DNA from: Amycolatopsis benzoatilytica AK 16/65 | GTDB taxonomy: Bacteria; Actinomycetota; Actinomycetes; Mycobacteriales; Pseudonocardiaceae | DNA: 64,000 bases | Assembly (NCBI RefSeq): GCF_000383915.1 | Contig: NZ_KB912942.1 | Span: 3,547,778-3,611,777 of the forward strand | Direction of reading: 5' to 3' | Part shown: positions 7,668 through 15,773 of the stretch, piece by piece | How positions within the stretch are numbered: the stretch's first letter is position 1 | Layout of the letters: each line of letters begins with the position of its first letter | Program-made: the position numbers and the translations under genes | The notes under the pieces: model-generated | Seen by the model: the letters and a program-made list of their open reading frames with translations, nothing else | Database searches by the model: none | What the model was told of the DNA's origin: nothing

Positions 7668-9019
7668 CGTCGCGGTCCTGCCTGTGCCAATGCCCGCTCG
7701 ATGAACGAACGGACGGGGCCGAGCGCGTGCTCCGGATCGAGGCACCGGTCGATCTCCTCCGCGGTCAGCTGGCCGGCGACCCGCTCGTCCGCGAGCAAAG
7801 CCTCCCGCAGGTGCTGCCCCCGCCGGCGGCCGTCGACGGAGGCCTCGTAGACCACCTCGTGGGCGGTGTGCTTGCCCAGCTTGGCCGCGAGCACCCGCAT
7901 CACCGGCTCGGACATCAGGTAGCCGCGGGTCGAGTCCACATTGGCACGCATCCCGTCCACATCCACCTCCAAGCCGCGGACGAGCTCACCGGCCACGGAC
8001 AGTGCCGTGCCGGCGAGCAGGCACGCCTCGGGCAGCACGACCCACTCGGACTTCCAGGCACGGCCGTCGCGTTCGTGTTCATGCACCATTGCTTCCACCG
8101 CGACCGCCGCGTCGGCCCGCACGATCCTCGCAAGCGTGACCAGGTGCTCCGACAGTTCCGGATTGCGTTTGTGCGGCATCGTGATGCTGCCGACCTGGCC
8201 GGCAGTGAACGGTTCGCGCACCTCGCCGATCTCGGGACGCTGCAGTTCGTAGATCTCCTGGCCGATCTTGCCGAGCGTCGCGGTCACCATCGCCAGCAAG
8301 CCGAGGAACTCGGCGACCCGATCCCGCGCCGTGATCCACGCGATGTCCGGTGCGCCGAGTCCCAGCCGCCGCGCGAAGGCTTCCAACAGGGGCACGGCCT
8401 GCTGGCCCCAGAACTCCATCGTGCCCAGCGCGCCGCCGAGCTGGACGACTTCGAGGCGCGGCCGGGCTTCGGCGATGCGGACCCGATGCCGCGACAGTTC
8501 CGACAACCACACCGCCGCTTTGAAGCCGAAGGTAATCGGCAGCCCCGGCTGGCCGTGGGTACGGCCGCACATGACCGTGTCGCGGTGCTCGCGCGCCAGG
8601 GCGGCGCACGCGTCGACAAGCGTCGCGAGATCGCGTTCCATGACATCGGCGACCTTGCGCATCACGACCGCGGTCCACGTGTCGGACAAGTCCTGCACGG
8701 TAGCCCCGTAGTAGACCCACTCCCGAGCGGATTTCGGCAGGATCTCCCGCAGGCACTGGATCAGCCCCAGCGTCGAGTGTCCGGTCGCGCGGGTCCGCTC
8801 GCCCACCTTGGCCACATCGAGCCGGTCCACCTGCGCGTACGAGGCAATCTCCTGTGCGACCTGGGCTGGGACCAGCCCCACCTCGGCTTGCGCATCAGCG
8901 AGGACGGACAGGATGTCCAGCCACGACTGCAGGCGCGCCTCGTCGTCGAAGATGCCGTGCATCTCCGGTGTGCTCCACAAATGTCCGTAAACGGCCGAAT
9001 CGGCCAGGTGCGCACTCAC
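7664..9019 (-). CDS. Aspartase/fumarase-superfamily lyase, adenylosuccinate-lyase-like (XcbC type)
   Basis: The 451-residue product carries the three superfamily boxes: YGATVQD (104-110), GRTHGQPGLP (152-161) and GSITMPHKRNP ending at 287. It resembles the PurB/carboxymuconate cycloisomerase branch. The known XcbC1 of Xanthobacter beta-eliminates phosphate from phosphosulfolactate to give sulfoacrylate, an unusual reaction for the family; this gene is the best candidate for that step here. The GTG start at 9019 forms a GTGA overlap with the upstream stop. An upstream ATG-containing extension to 9148 is low-complexity antisense of the neighbour and is not used. Which of the two lyases eliminates phosphate needs assay. 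Confidence 0.8.
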   Translation of the reverse strand: MSAHLADSAVYGHLWSTPEMHGIFDDEARLQSWLDILSVLADAQAEVGLVPAQVAQEIASYAQVDRLDVAKVGERTRATGHSTLGLIQCLREILPKSAREWVYYGATVQDLSDTWTAVVMRKVADVMERDLATLVDACAALAREHRDTVMCGRTHGQPGLPITFGFKAAVWLSELSRHRVRIAEARPRLEVVQLGGALGTMEFWGQQAVPLLEAFARRLGLGAPDIAWITARDRVAEFLGLLAMVTATLGKIGQEIYELQRPEIGEVREPFTAGQVGSITMPHKRNPELSEHLVTLARIVRADAAVAVEAMVHEHERDGRAWKSEWVVLPEACLLAGTALSVAGELVRGLEVDVDGMRANVDSTRGYLMSEPVMRVLAAKLGKHTAHEVVYEASVDGRRRGQHLREALLADERVAGQLTAEEIDRCLDPEHALGPVRSFIERALAQAGPRR

Positions 9020-9915
9020 GGCGTCGCTCCGACCGGCGGCAGACCGCTCAGCCAGCGCAGCGCCTCGCGCACTTCGTCCAGATTGGCGCCCCAGGGCACG
9101 ACCGCCGTGTTCCGGTCGTAGTCGACTCCGCGCTCCAGCAGGCAGCATTTGGTCAGGGTCGGCCGGCCCTGGTCGACATCCGCTCGGCGGCGCGGGCAGA
9201 TGTCCACCCGCGAAGGCTCGTCGCCGTAGAACCGGCGGTGGAACTGGACGGATCGCTCGCAGCCGATCAGCAGCCAGTCACGGCGGTCCTTCGGCCGGGT
9301 GTCCAGGAATTCGACCGGCTTCGGCAGTTGCGCGCCGCTGCCCCGGCAGGGCAGCAGGTAGCAGGATGCGGGGTTGTCATTGGCAAGCTCGCCGATGTCG
9401 ACGGTGTCGGCGACCAGGTCGATCGGCGGCAAGTCCTCGTCGAACGCCACCGCCTGCTGCGCCATGGCCAACAGTTTGGGCGGGTCAGGCGGCACGACCT
9501 CGGTCACCCGGACCTGCAGCGGGGTCGGCGTCCAGATGAAGTTGACATGCTCGTAGCGACCCCGGACCACATACGCCCTGGCACTCGGGGTCAGATACGG
9601 CGTCACAGCGTGCGCCAGCGCGGTGGCATTGCCGGCATCGGTGTCCGGCGAGTCCACCCAGACCAGCTCGCCAGGTTCGGCCAGGACCAGGACCTCCGTC
9701 ACCGGCGCAAACAGATCGACCGAGTTCTCCTTGGCCACCTGCACCAGCGCGGCGGCGTCGCCGCGGCGCAGGACGAGGTACTCGGTGCGCCGGTAGACCT
9801 CGCGACCGAGCAGGTAAGCCTCGATGTCCCGACTGGTCAGCGGTATGTCGACGTGCTGCACCGACAGACCGCGGTAAGGCCGGGTGATGGTGTTCGGGGC
9901 CGGTTCTACGAGCAC
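9016..9915 (-). CDS. Conserved protein of unknown function inside the CoM operon
   Basis: I do not recognise a characterised function for this 299-residue soluble protein. It has no signal peptide or membrane segment. It contains six cysteines, all in the C-terminal half: C185, C190, C219, C240 and the pair C257-C258, with a charged stretch around CPRRR. A proline-rich VVPPDPPKLL segment sits near 140-149. The GTG start overlaps the comA-type stop by ten bases and its stop overlaps the next start as GTGA, so it is made with the CoM enzymes. The clustered cysteines could bind a metal or Fe-S cluster. It is a candidate for a pathway step not covered by the four Xcb-type enzymes (decarboxylation or reduction), which is inference from position only. 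Confidence 0.75.
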   Translation of the reverse strand: MLVEPAPNTITRPYRGLSVQHVDIPLTSRDIEAYLLGREVYRRTEYLVLRRGDAAALVQVAKENSVDLFAPVTEVLVLAEPGELVWVDSPDTDAGNATALAHAVTPYLTPSARAYVVRGRYEHVNFIWTPTPLQVRVTEVVPPDPPKLLAMAQQAVAFDEDLPPIDLVADTVDIGELANDNPASCYLLPCRGSGAQLPKPVEFLDTRPKDRRDWLLIGCERSVQFHRRFYGDEPSRVDICPRRRADVDQGRPTLTKCCLLERGVDYDRNTAVVPWGANLDEVREALRWLSGLPPVGATP

Positions 9916-10700
9916 ACCGACACCCCCGTGCGAGCCACCCGAGGCCAGCGGAGCGCCGTGTCCGCCCGCAGCCCGAGCCGCAGGGTCTCCAGCGGAAGCA
10001 CCTCGTCGGACGCGATGTTGCCGACGTTGACACCGGCCCCCAGCCGGCCGACCAGCCAGGCTTGCTGGGCCTTGCGAGGGGCCTCGAAAATGACCCGCTC
10101 GATCGGCAGCCGCGCCGAGATCGCGTCGACCAGATTCGCCCGCGGGGCGCCCGACGCGTCATACAGGCCGACGGTGCCGCTTTCCCGGCCCTCCGTGACC
10201 AGCCACGTCGCGCCGGATTCCAGGTCGGATTCGAGCTCGGCAAGCCACTCCGAGACGACGACCGGAACGTCGGCCGACTTCGCGCCGGTCTCCGCCAGCA
10301 CGGTGAACTCCTGCGACAGCTGCCGGATGAGGCGCGCTTTGCGGGCCGAAGTCAACATGCCCAGGCCGTTGGAGACCTCCACGCAGTCCACGCCGATGTC
10401 CGTCGCCCACCGGCGCAGCTCGCTCACCCGCCCCTGGGTCGCGCACACCTCGAGGAGAGTCCCGCCGAGCGAGACCTTCACGCCTGCCTCCTGGCACCGC
10501 GCGATCCGGTCCTTGACCGTCGGGTCGACGTAGGCGATGCCCCAGCCGATCTTGACGATGTCGATCAGGTGGCCGCACTGTTCGAGCAATGCCTCGAGAC
10601 TTGGCATCGTCATGCCCTTGTCGAGCACGTGGGTGAGGCCGCGGGTTCGTGGCTTCACCTCGCGCTCAGGCAGCGTCAGAAAGTCCGGACAGTCCCACAT
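9906..10700 (-). CDS. comA: Phosphosulfolactate synthase (ComA/XcbB family)
   Basis: This 264-residue protein matches the ComA family: KPRTRGLTHVLDKG (16-29), DIVKIGWG (47-54), SLGGTLLEV and VEVSNGLGML are family-defining segments of the TIM-barrel enzyme. ComA adds sulfite to phosphoenolpyruvate to form phosphosulfolactate, the committed step of CoM synthesis, and is the one enzyme shared by archaeal and bacterial pathways. The ATG at 10700 is chosen over the GTG at 10709 and ATG at 10706 because GGAGGTG lies six bases upstream of it. It is the first gene of a five-gene operon joined by overlaps. Some bacteria use ComA homologues in sulfolactate formation, but the downstream lyase and PLP genes point to CoM. 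Confidence 0.92.
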   Translation of the reverse strand: MWDCPDFLTLPEREVKPRTRGLTHVLDKGMTMPSLEALLEQCGHLIDIVKIGWGIAYVDPTVKDRIARCQEAGVKVSLGGTLLEVCATQGRVSELRRWATDIGVDCVEVSNGLGMLTSARKARLIRQLSQEFTVLAETGAKSADVPVVVSEWLAELESDLESGATWLVTEGRESGTVGLYDASGAPRANLVDAISARLPIERVIFEAPRKAQQAWLVGRLGAGVNVGNIASDEVLPLETLRLGLRADTALRWPRVARTGVSVCS

Positions 10701-10861
10701 GACCATCACCTCCGGGTTACGCGCCGTTGCGCCCCCCGAGACCCGAAACGAGCCTCACTGATGAAACGTAAGTACGCCGCTGGCGCAAGGTCAACTGCCG
10801 CACAGGAAGTCCCGCCGCCGCACACTTATCCACACGGGATAAACGGGCGATGAAACCGCTG

Positions 10862-10885
10862 GTCAGCGCGCCGGAGCGCGCTGAC
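10862..10885 (-). terminator. Terminator-like hairpin after the transporter gene
   Basis: GTCAGCGCGC and GCGCGCTGAC form a perfect 10-bp stem with the loop CGGA, about 60 bases past the transporter stop at 10946. Only a weak T-tract follows on the minus strand. It also lies in the 245-base leader region ahead of the CoM operon, so it could serve to insulate that operon. Confidence 0.55.
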
Positions 10886-10945
10886 TGCCCAGGCTTCGAC
10901 CAGATACGGCCGACGGCGCGCCTGGATCGCCGCCGGCCGCATGCC

Positions 10946-11569
10946 TCAGAGCGGCAGCACCGTGCGCCCGAGGACCGTGTTCATCAGCACAGCGGCGGAG
11001 GCGTACAGGCACAGCGCCGCCGTGGCCAGCCCGATCCACGCACCGGCCGTGAGGGCTGCAGCAGAGCCGGCGAACCCGATCACGAGCAGCACCAGCGTGA
11101 ACCACACCAAGACGAAGATCGCGCGGAACAAGACCGGATATTTGAAGGTCAACACGAGCAGGTAGGTGATGATCACTGCCCAGCCGGCGGCGAACACCGC
11201 GAACGCAGTGCCTTGGCCGCCTGCTTGGACCGCAGTCACCTTCGTGGCGAGGAGGAGCTGAATCGCGGCGAAGGACAGAAAGAAGGCGGCGAATGACGTG
11301 TAGGCGAACGCCCCGAACACGTCGCCCTTCTTGAACGCGACGGACCCGGATATGAACAGCCCGATCGTCCCGTAGGCCAGCGCCAGCGGCAGCACGATAA
11401 TGGCGAGATCGGGCGTCAGGCTGCCGGTGAGGTTGAGGCAGATGACGCCGAACGGGAGACCCACCGCGCCGAAGGCGAGCGGAGTCGGATCCGCCAGCTC
11501 GACGGATGGCGCGGACGCAGCCGGTCGCACGGCGGCGTCGAGTTCGGCACTGATCGCTTCAGCGGACAT
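10946..11569 (-). CDS. Acetate uptake transporter (GPR1/FUN34/YaaH, SatP family)
   Basis: The 207-residue product has six hydrophobic segments and the family's N-terminal motif in the variant form ADPTPLAFGAVGLPFGV before the first helix. SatP-type proteins move acetate and other short monocarboxylates across the inner membrane. The ATG at 11569 has AGGAG five bases upstream; longer starts are antisense to the divergent gene. It lies upstream of and co-directional with the CoM operon but is separated from it by 245 bases with a hairpin. It could import or export a short acid that feeds or leaves the epoxide pathway; this is inference. Confidence 0.85.
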   Translation of the reverse strand: MSAEAISAELDAAVRPAASAPSVELADPTPLAFGAVGLPFGVICLNLTGSLTPDLAIIVLPLALAYGTIGLFISGSVAFKKGDVFGAFAYTSFAAFFLSFAAIQLLLATKVTAVQAGGQGTAFAVFAAGWAVIITYLLVLTFKYPVLFRAIFVLVWFTLVLLVIGFAGSAAALTAGAWIGLATAALCLYASAAVLMNTVLGRTVLPL

Positions 11570-11844
11570 GTCACTCCTGCTTACATCGTTGGGAACAGAA
11601 GGCCAAGACACAGCAGAGCCATGGCACGCCGATGGTCCGCGATCGCTCATGCCGGCCGCATTGCACCGCCGAGGCAAGTTCCGCCGTCGCTCTTGTCCGA
11701 CGGAGACAAGACCATGCAGTGAAACCGCACGATGCGGACCGCACGCGACAACCGGACGCACGATTTTGGCGTGCTGGGCAGATGCGGATCGTGCGCCCGC
11801 CGAGTGCGATGGTGCGGGACGGACGCAAGCCATGCGAGAAGGCG

Positions 11845-13113
11845 ATGACATTGTCCACACGCCGCGAAGCACTTAGTCAGAAGCTGCGCCACCTGGCCGG
11901 GGTCGTGTACCTCAACCCGCTCATGCGCTGGGTGCCATCACTGCCAGCACGGTTCCGCCGCGCCTACGCCTCACCGCGCACCGCGTGGCCGATAAATCCA
12001 CCCAAAATACCGGATTCGCTTCGCACCTGCCCCGGCGTGCAACGGGTCCCGGAGCACGAGGAACGCGCATTTCGCGAAGCGCCGCTCAAGGACTTCGCGC
12101 AAGCCAACGCTAAAGCCATGCTCTGGCTGCGCGGCACAATGTGGCGGTCCATGCTCCCCGTTGCACCGCGGATGTGGCGGGCTCGTCTCGCCGCACGTTC
12201 GCGCAACCGACTCAACTCCCCCGTCGCACCAGCGTCTGCGGGCTCTTCGGCCGAGCTGACCAGCTTGCTGAAGAGCACCGCCGCATCCGTCGGGCTGAGC
12301 GCGATCGGCATCGCCCGCTACGACGAACGCTACACATTCGACCAATGGCAGGGCACCGAATGCGGCGACCGGATGGTCGTCTGCATACTCGAGCAGAACT
12401 ACGACTCCACACAGGCCATCCCCAGCAGCAAATCCGAGCAGACGGCGCTCAGCACCTATGCCGAACTCATGCAACTGGCCTGCCAACTGGCCGACGTCCT
12501 GCACGCGCACGGATACCGCGCCGAAGTCCACGACCCGCTCGGCCGCGGCGTCGCGATCCACTACGCCGTCGACGCGGGGCTCGGACAGCTGGGGCTCAAC
12601 GGCCAGTTGCTGACCCCGGACGCCGGATCGCGCTGCCGCATCATCCTGGTCAACACCAACGCCCCGCTCGACTTCGACCGACCGGCCGACTACGGCATCC
12701 CGAAGCTGTGCGACCAGTGCCAGATCTGCGTCCGGCGGTGCCCGCCGGGCGCGATCCCCCTCAACCGGGCAGACCACCGCGGCGTGATCAAATCGAAGAT
12801 CAACACCAAACGGTGCTTCCCGGTCGTGGCACAAGCACACGGATGCGCCGTGTGCATGAAGGTCTGCCCGATTCAGCGTTACGGGCTTCAGGCCGTGCTG
12901 GACGAGTACGAACGCAGCGGCAAGATTCTCGGCAAGGGAACCGATGAGCTCGAAGGCTTCCACTGGCCTGTCGACGGACGCCACTACGGCCCAGGAGAGA
13001 AGCCGCGCATCACCCACGAACTCATGTTCCCGACCGGCTTCGAACTCGGCGTCGGCGGCAAGGGAGGCTCGATCGACAGCCCCGACACCGCCAAGGGCCG
13101 GACATGGGCATGA
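11845..13113 (+). CDS. QueG/reductive-dehalogenase-like double [4Fe-4S] protein
   Basis: The 422-residue protein carries two C-terminal [4Fe-4S] motifs: C289/C292/C295/C299 (CDQCQICVRRCP) and C334/C337/C341 (CAVCMKVCP) with C324 as a possible fourth ligand. The preceding HYAVDAGLGQLGLNGQLLTP segment is shared by epoxyqueuosine reductase QueG and reductive dehalogenases, where it lies in the cobalamin-binding core. No Tat signal is present, so a cytosolic location is expected. The first 130 residues are Arg/Pro-rich and not recognised; ATG at 11845 is the best start, but shorter ones exist. It overlaps the amidase gene. It could provide a low-potential reduction for the neighbouring pathway. 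Substrate unknown; it is not an obvious housekeeping QueG. Confidence 0.75.
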   Translation: MTLSTRREALSQKLRHLAGVVYLNPLMRWVPSLPARFRRAYASPRTAWPINPPKIPDSLRTCPGVQRVPEHEERAFREAPLKDFAQANAKAMLWLRGTMWRSMLPVAPRMWRARLAARSRNRLNSPVAPASAGSSAELTSLLKSTAASVGLSAIGIARYDERYTFDQWQGTECGDRMVVCILEQNYDSTQAIPSSKSEQTALSTYAELMQLACQLADVLHAHGYRAEVHDPLGRGVAIHYAVDAGLGQLGLNGQLLTPDAGSRCRIILVNTNAPLDFDRPADYGIPKLCDQCQICVRRCPPGAIPLNRADHRGVIKSKINTKRCFPVVAQAHGCAVCMKVCPIQRYGLQAVLDEYERSGKILGKGTDELEGFHWPVDGRHYGPGEKPRITHELMFPTGFELGVGGKGGSIDSPDTAKGRTWA

Positions 13114-14432
13114 TTCTCGCCCGCTCAGCGGCCGAACACATCGCCAACGGCACCGTACGAGCGAGGGATTTGACGGCGGCGTGCCTCGCCGCGATCGACG
13201 CCGTCGAAGCGTCCGTGTCGGCATTCGCGCACACGGACCGGGAAGGAGCGCTTCGCCAGGCAACGGCATTGGACGGCGAGCTTGCGCGCGGCGGACCCCG
13301 GTCAGCCCTCCATGGGATCCCGATCGCGGTCAAGGACAACATCGACGTCGCCGGAATGCCGACCGCAGCGGGCTCTGCCCTCCTCGGCGGCGCGGCACCG
13401 AGTTCGACGGACGCCGCCATCGTCCGTGCCTTGCGCGCCGCGGGCGCGGTCATCCTCGGCAAGACCCGGCTGCCGGAGTTCGCGGTCGGCGCGGTCACGC
13501 CGTCGACGCGCAACCCCTGGGACACGGACCGGATCGCCGGCGGCTCCAGCGGCGGGTCTGCCGCAGCGGTTGCAGCCGGCGAATGCTACGGCGCACCCGG
13601 CACCGACACCGGTGGATCCGTCCGCATCCCAGCCGCTCTGTGCGGAGTCGTCGGTCTCATGCCGCGGCGCCACTCCGTGCCGCGAAGCGGGATCATTCCC
13701 GTTTCGCCCCGGCTCGACGCGTGCGGCCCAATCGCCAGAACCGTCGCCGACACAGCGCTGCTGTGGAATCGCATGCTCCCCAGCGACGCTCCGCCGCGCG
13801 ACAGGCCGTTGTGTGTCGGTCGCGTGGCCAACAACCTGCTCGGCGCAGTCGAACCGGACGTGCTGCGCGCAGTTGCCGCCTCCGTCGACGCCCTTGGCTC
13901 AGTCCCCAACGTCCGGATCGTCGACGTACGCCCGCCGCGATTCGACGACTCGCACCCGCATCGTCGCGTTCCGCTGCTCGTCGATGCCGCCGATATGCAC
14001 CGCGCACGCGGTTGGTTCCCCCAGTACCGAGAGAAGTACAGCGACCGCTTGCGGGCATTCCTCGAACACGGGTCCCGCCTCGCACGCGATCACCTCTATG
14101 ACGCGCTCGACGAGCTCCGGCCGCTCGTAGGAGCATTCATGCATTGCTTCGACGACTGCGACGTGATCGCACTCCCCACCGTCCCGGTCGTCGCACCGCG
14201 TATTGCCGCTCTTGCCGACGACCGGGCGAACCTCGACCAGCCGCCCGTCGACCGAACCCTGACCCGGCTGTGTGCACCGATGAACTTCTGCCCGGTGGCT
14301 GCTCTGACAATGCCCTGCGGTATCTCGATCGAAGGGCTTCCGATCGGGCTGCAGCTCGTCGCACCCGAGGAAGCGGCCGTGTTCCAGTGCGCGCACCTGA
14401 TCGAGCATCCGCCCGGCCCGAGATATCCCTGA
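13104..14432 (+). CDS. Amidase-signature family hydrolase
   Basis: This 442-residue protein has the full amidase signature: the lysine in PIAVKDNIDVAG, GGSSGGSAAAVAAG with the cis-serine, and GTDTGGSVRIPAALCG holding the nucleophilic serine, giving the Ser-cisSer-Lys triad. Family members hydrolyse amides, including aryl and acyl amides, and include GatA. It lacks GatB/GatC neighbours, so a stand-alone amidase is likely. Its start overlaps the Fe-S protein stop; the ATG at 13104 has AGGG seven bases upstream, while the ATG at 13110 would give an ATGA junction. Substrate is unknown. Confidence 0.85.
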   Translation: MGMILARSAAEHIANGTVRARDLTAACLAAIDAVEASVSAFAHTDREGALRQATALDGELARGGPRSALHGIPIAVKDNIDVAGMPTAAGSALLGGAAPSSTDAAIVRALRAAGAVILGKTRLPEFAVGAVTPSTRNPWDTDRIAGGSSGGSAAAVAAGECYGAPGTDTGGSVRIPAALCGVVGLMPRRHSVPRSGIIPVSPRLDACGPIARTVADTALLWNRMLPSDAPPRDRPLCVGRVANNLLGAVEPDVLRAVAASVDALGSVPNVRIVDVRPPRFDDSHPHRRVPLLVDAADMHRARGWFPQYREKYSDRLRAFLEHGSRLARDHLYDALDELRPLVGAFMHCFDDCDVIALPTVPVVAPRIAALADDRANLDQPPVDRTLTRLCAPMNFCPVAALTMPCGISIEGLPIGLQLVAPEEAAVFQCAHLIEHPPGPRYP

Positions 14433-14455
14433 TTCCAGCGGCCAGGACACGCGAC

Positions 14456-14486
14456 GGCTGCGTCCTCCCCTCGCAGGGGCGCAGCC
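14456..14486. terminator. Bidirectional terminator between convergent genes
   Basis: GGCTGCG (14456-14462) pairs with CGCAGCC (14480-14486), and an inner CCCCT/AGGGG pair extends the stem around a CGC loop. It sits midway between the converging amidase and alkyltransferase stops, the expected place for a shared terminator. Confidence 0.65.
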
Positions 14487-14511
14487 GCCGCTTTGTGCCG
14501 CTCAGAGAGGT

Positions 14512-15564
14512 TTACAGCTCCGAGCGGACGGTTCGCGCCGCGTCGCACATCACCTGCAGTTTGGCAGCGGCAATGTGCCGGGGGACCCAGCGCAGTCCGC
14601 AGTCCTGCGCAAGCATCAGCCGTTCCGGTGGGATGACCTCCAGCAGCTGCCGAATGCCGTGCGCCACCTCGTCGTGCGTCTCGATCTGCATCTCGTGGTC
14701 GTTGATCACGCCCGCGCAGAGGATCTTGTCTTCAGGGAACCGTTTGAAGCTTGCGATCTCGGCATAGTCGCGCCCGGCCATCTCGTGCATCAACACGTCG
14801 ATGTTCGTCTCCGCGAACACTCGCAGGACGTTCGCCACCTTGTTCTCGAACACGGCGACTTGGCCTTCGGTGCGGCCGTAACACACGTGCCACACCTTCA
14901 GCACGTCGTCCAGTCCCTCGAACATGCGGCAGTTCGCTTCGCTCTGCCAGGACTGCTTGTCGATGTAATGCGGCGAAATATCGACGATCTGGACCGAATC
15001 GAGCCCGTAGATCTGATGCAGCCGCTTCAGCTCATGGTTCAGCGCTGCCGCAAGGTCGAGCGCGACCGCGCGCTGGTCGTTGTAGTGGAGATCCTTCAAC
15101 ATGATCGCGAGCTGAGCCGGCCCCACGATGCTCAGTTTGAACGGGTCGCCGGTCACGCGTTTCATGCCGTCGACGACACCTTGGAAGATCGGACGCTTCC
15201 AGGTGATCTTGTCCACGACTTCCGACACGTAGTATGCGGACCATTGCGGCATCGGGTTGGGATCCCCGAAGTTCGAGATTCCCCCGAGCATCTCGGGAAT
15301 AAGGTGAAAAATCACGTCGATCTGGTAACCGTGTGCCTCGCTGTCCTCGAACTGCATTCCGTCCGAGAGCAGATCGAGGCCTGCCTTCGCCTGATCGTGG
15401 ACGCACACCTTGAGCGCGTCTTCGTAGGCGACCCGCTGCTCCATACTGGTGTACTGCGGCCCGTCTCCCCAGCCGAACACTCTCCCGTGCAGCCAGTGTG
15501 GTCGCGGGTACCCGCCGACCATCGTGGTCGCCAAAGGAATCTCGCGCCCGCGAATTTTGACCAT
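14512..15564 (-). CDS. MetE-C-terminal-like zinc alkyltransferase, probable epoxyalkane:coenzyme M transferase (copy 2)
   Basis: The 350-residue product is clearly a paralogue of the protein coded at 467-1513, sharing long runs such as DLHYND, WHVCYG and ILCAGVI. The zinc ligands are retained: H226-x-C228 and C322 in AQDCGL. The ATG at 15564 has GGAGG seven bases upstream; the frame extends to 15630 without a better site. It follows an SDR gene in the same direction with a 209-base gap. Two copies may handle different epoxides or stereoisomers, or one may transfer the alkyl group to or from another thiol. Function rests on the family and the nearby CoM genes. Confidence 0.75.
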   Translation of the reverse strand: MVKIRGREIPLATTMVGGYPRPHWLHGRVFGWGDGPQYTSMEQRVAYEDALKVCVHDQAKAGLDLLSDGMQFEDSEAHGYQIDVIFHLIPEMLGGISNFGDPNPMPQWSAYYVSEVVDKITWKRPIFQGVVDGMKRVTGDPFKLSIVGPAQLAIMLKDLHYNDQRAVALDLAAALNHELKRLHQIYGLDSVQIVDISPHYIDKQSWQSEANCRMFEGLDDVLKVWHVCYGRTEGQVAVFENKVANVLRVFAETNIDVLMHEMAGRDYAEIASFKRFPEDKILCAGVINDHEMQIETHDEVAHGIRQLLEVIPPERLMLAQDCGLRWVPRHIAAAKLQVMCDAARTVRSEL

Positions 15565-15773
15565 ACTTGCCTCCGTCTGCAGCATCCTGCCGGTCTGCGC
15601 ATAATGGTGCCCGTCATTTCCGGGACGCATCGGCGCTGAGGAGAAACCGACATCGCTCCCTTACTCCCCCGCAGACAACGCCGAACGCACGCCGGGAAGC
15701 GAGAGAGACACTGGCTGGACGGAGACTGGCCGGCACACGCAACCGGCTCGCCGGTCAAATCGGCTGCGATTGA

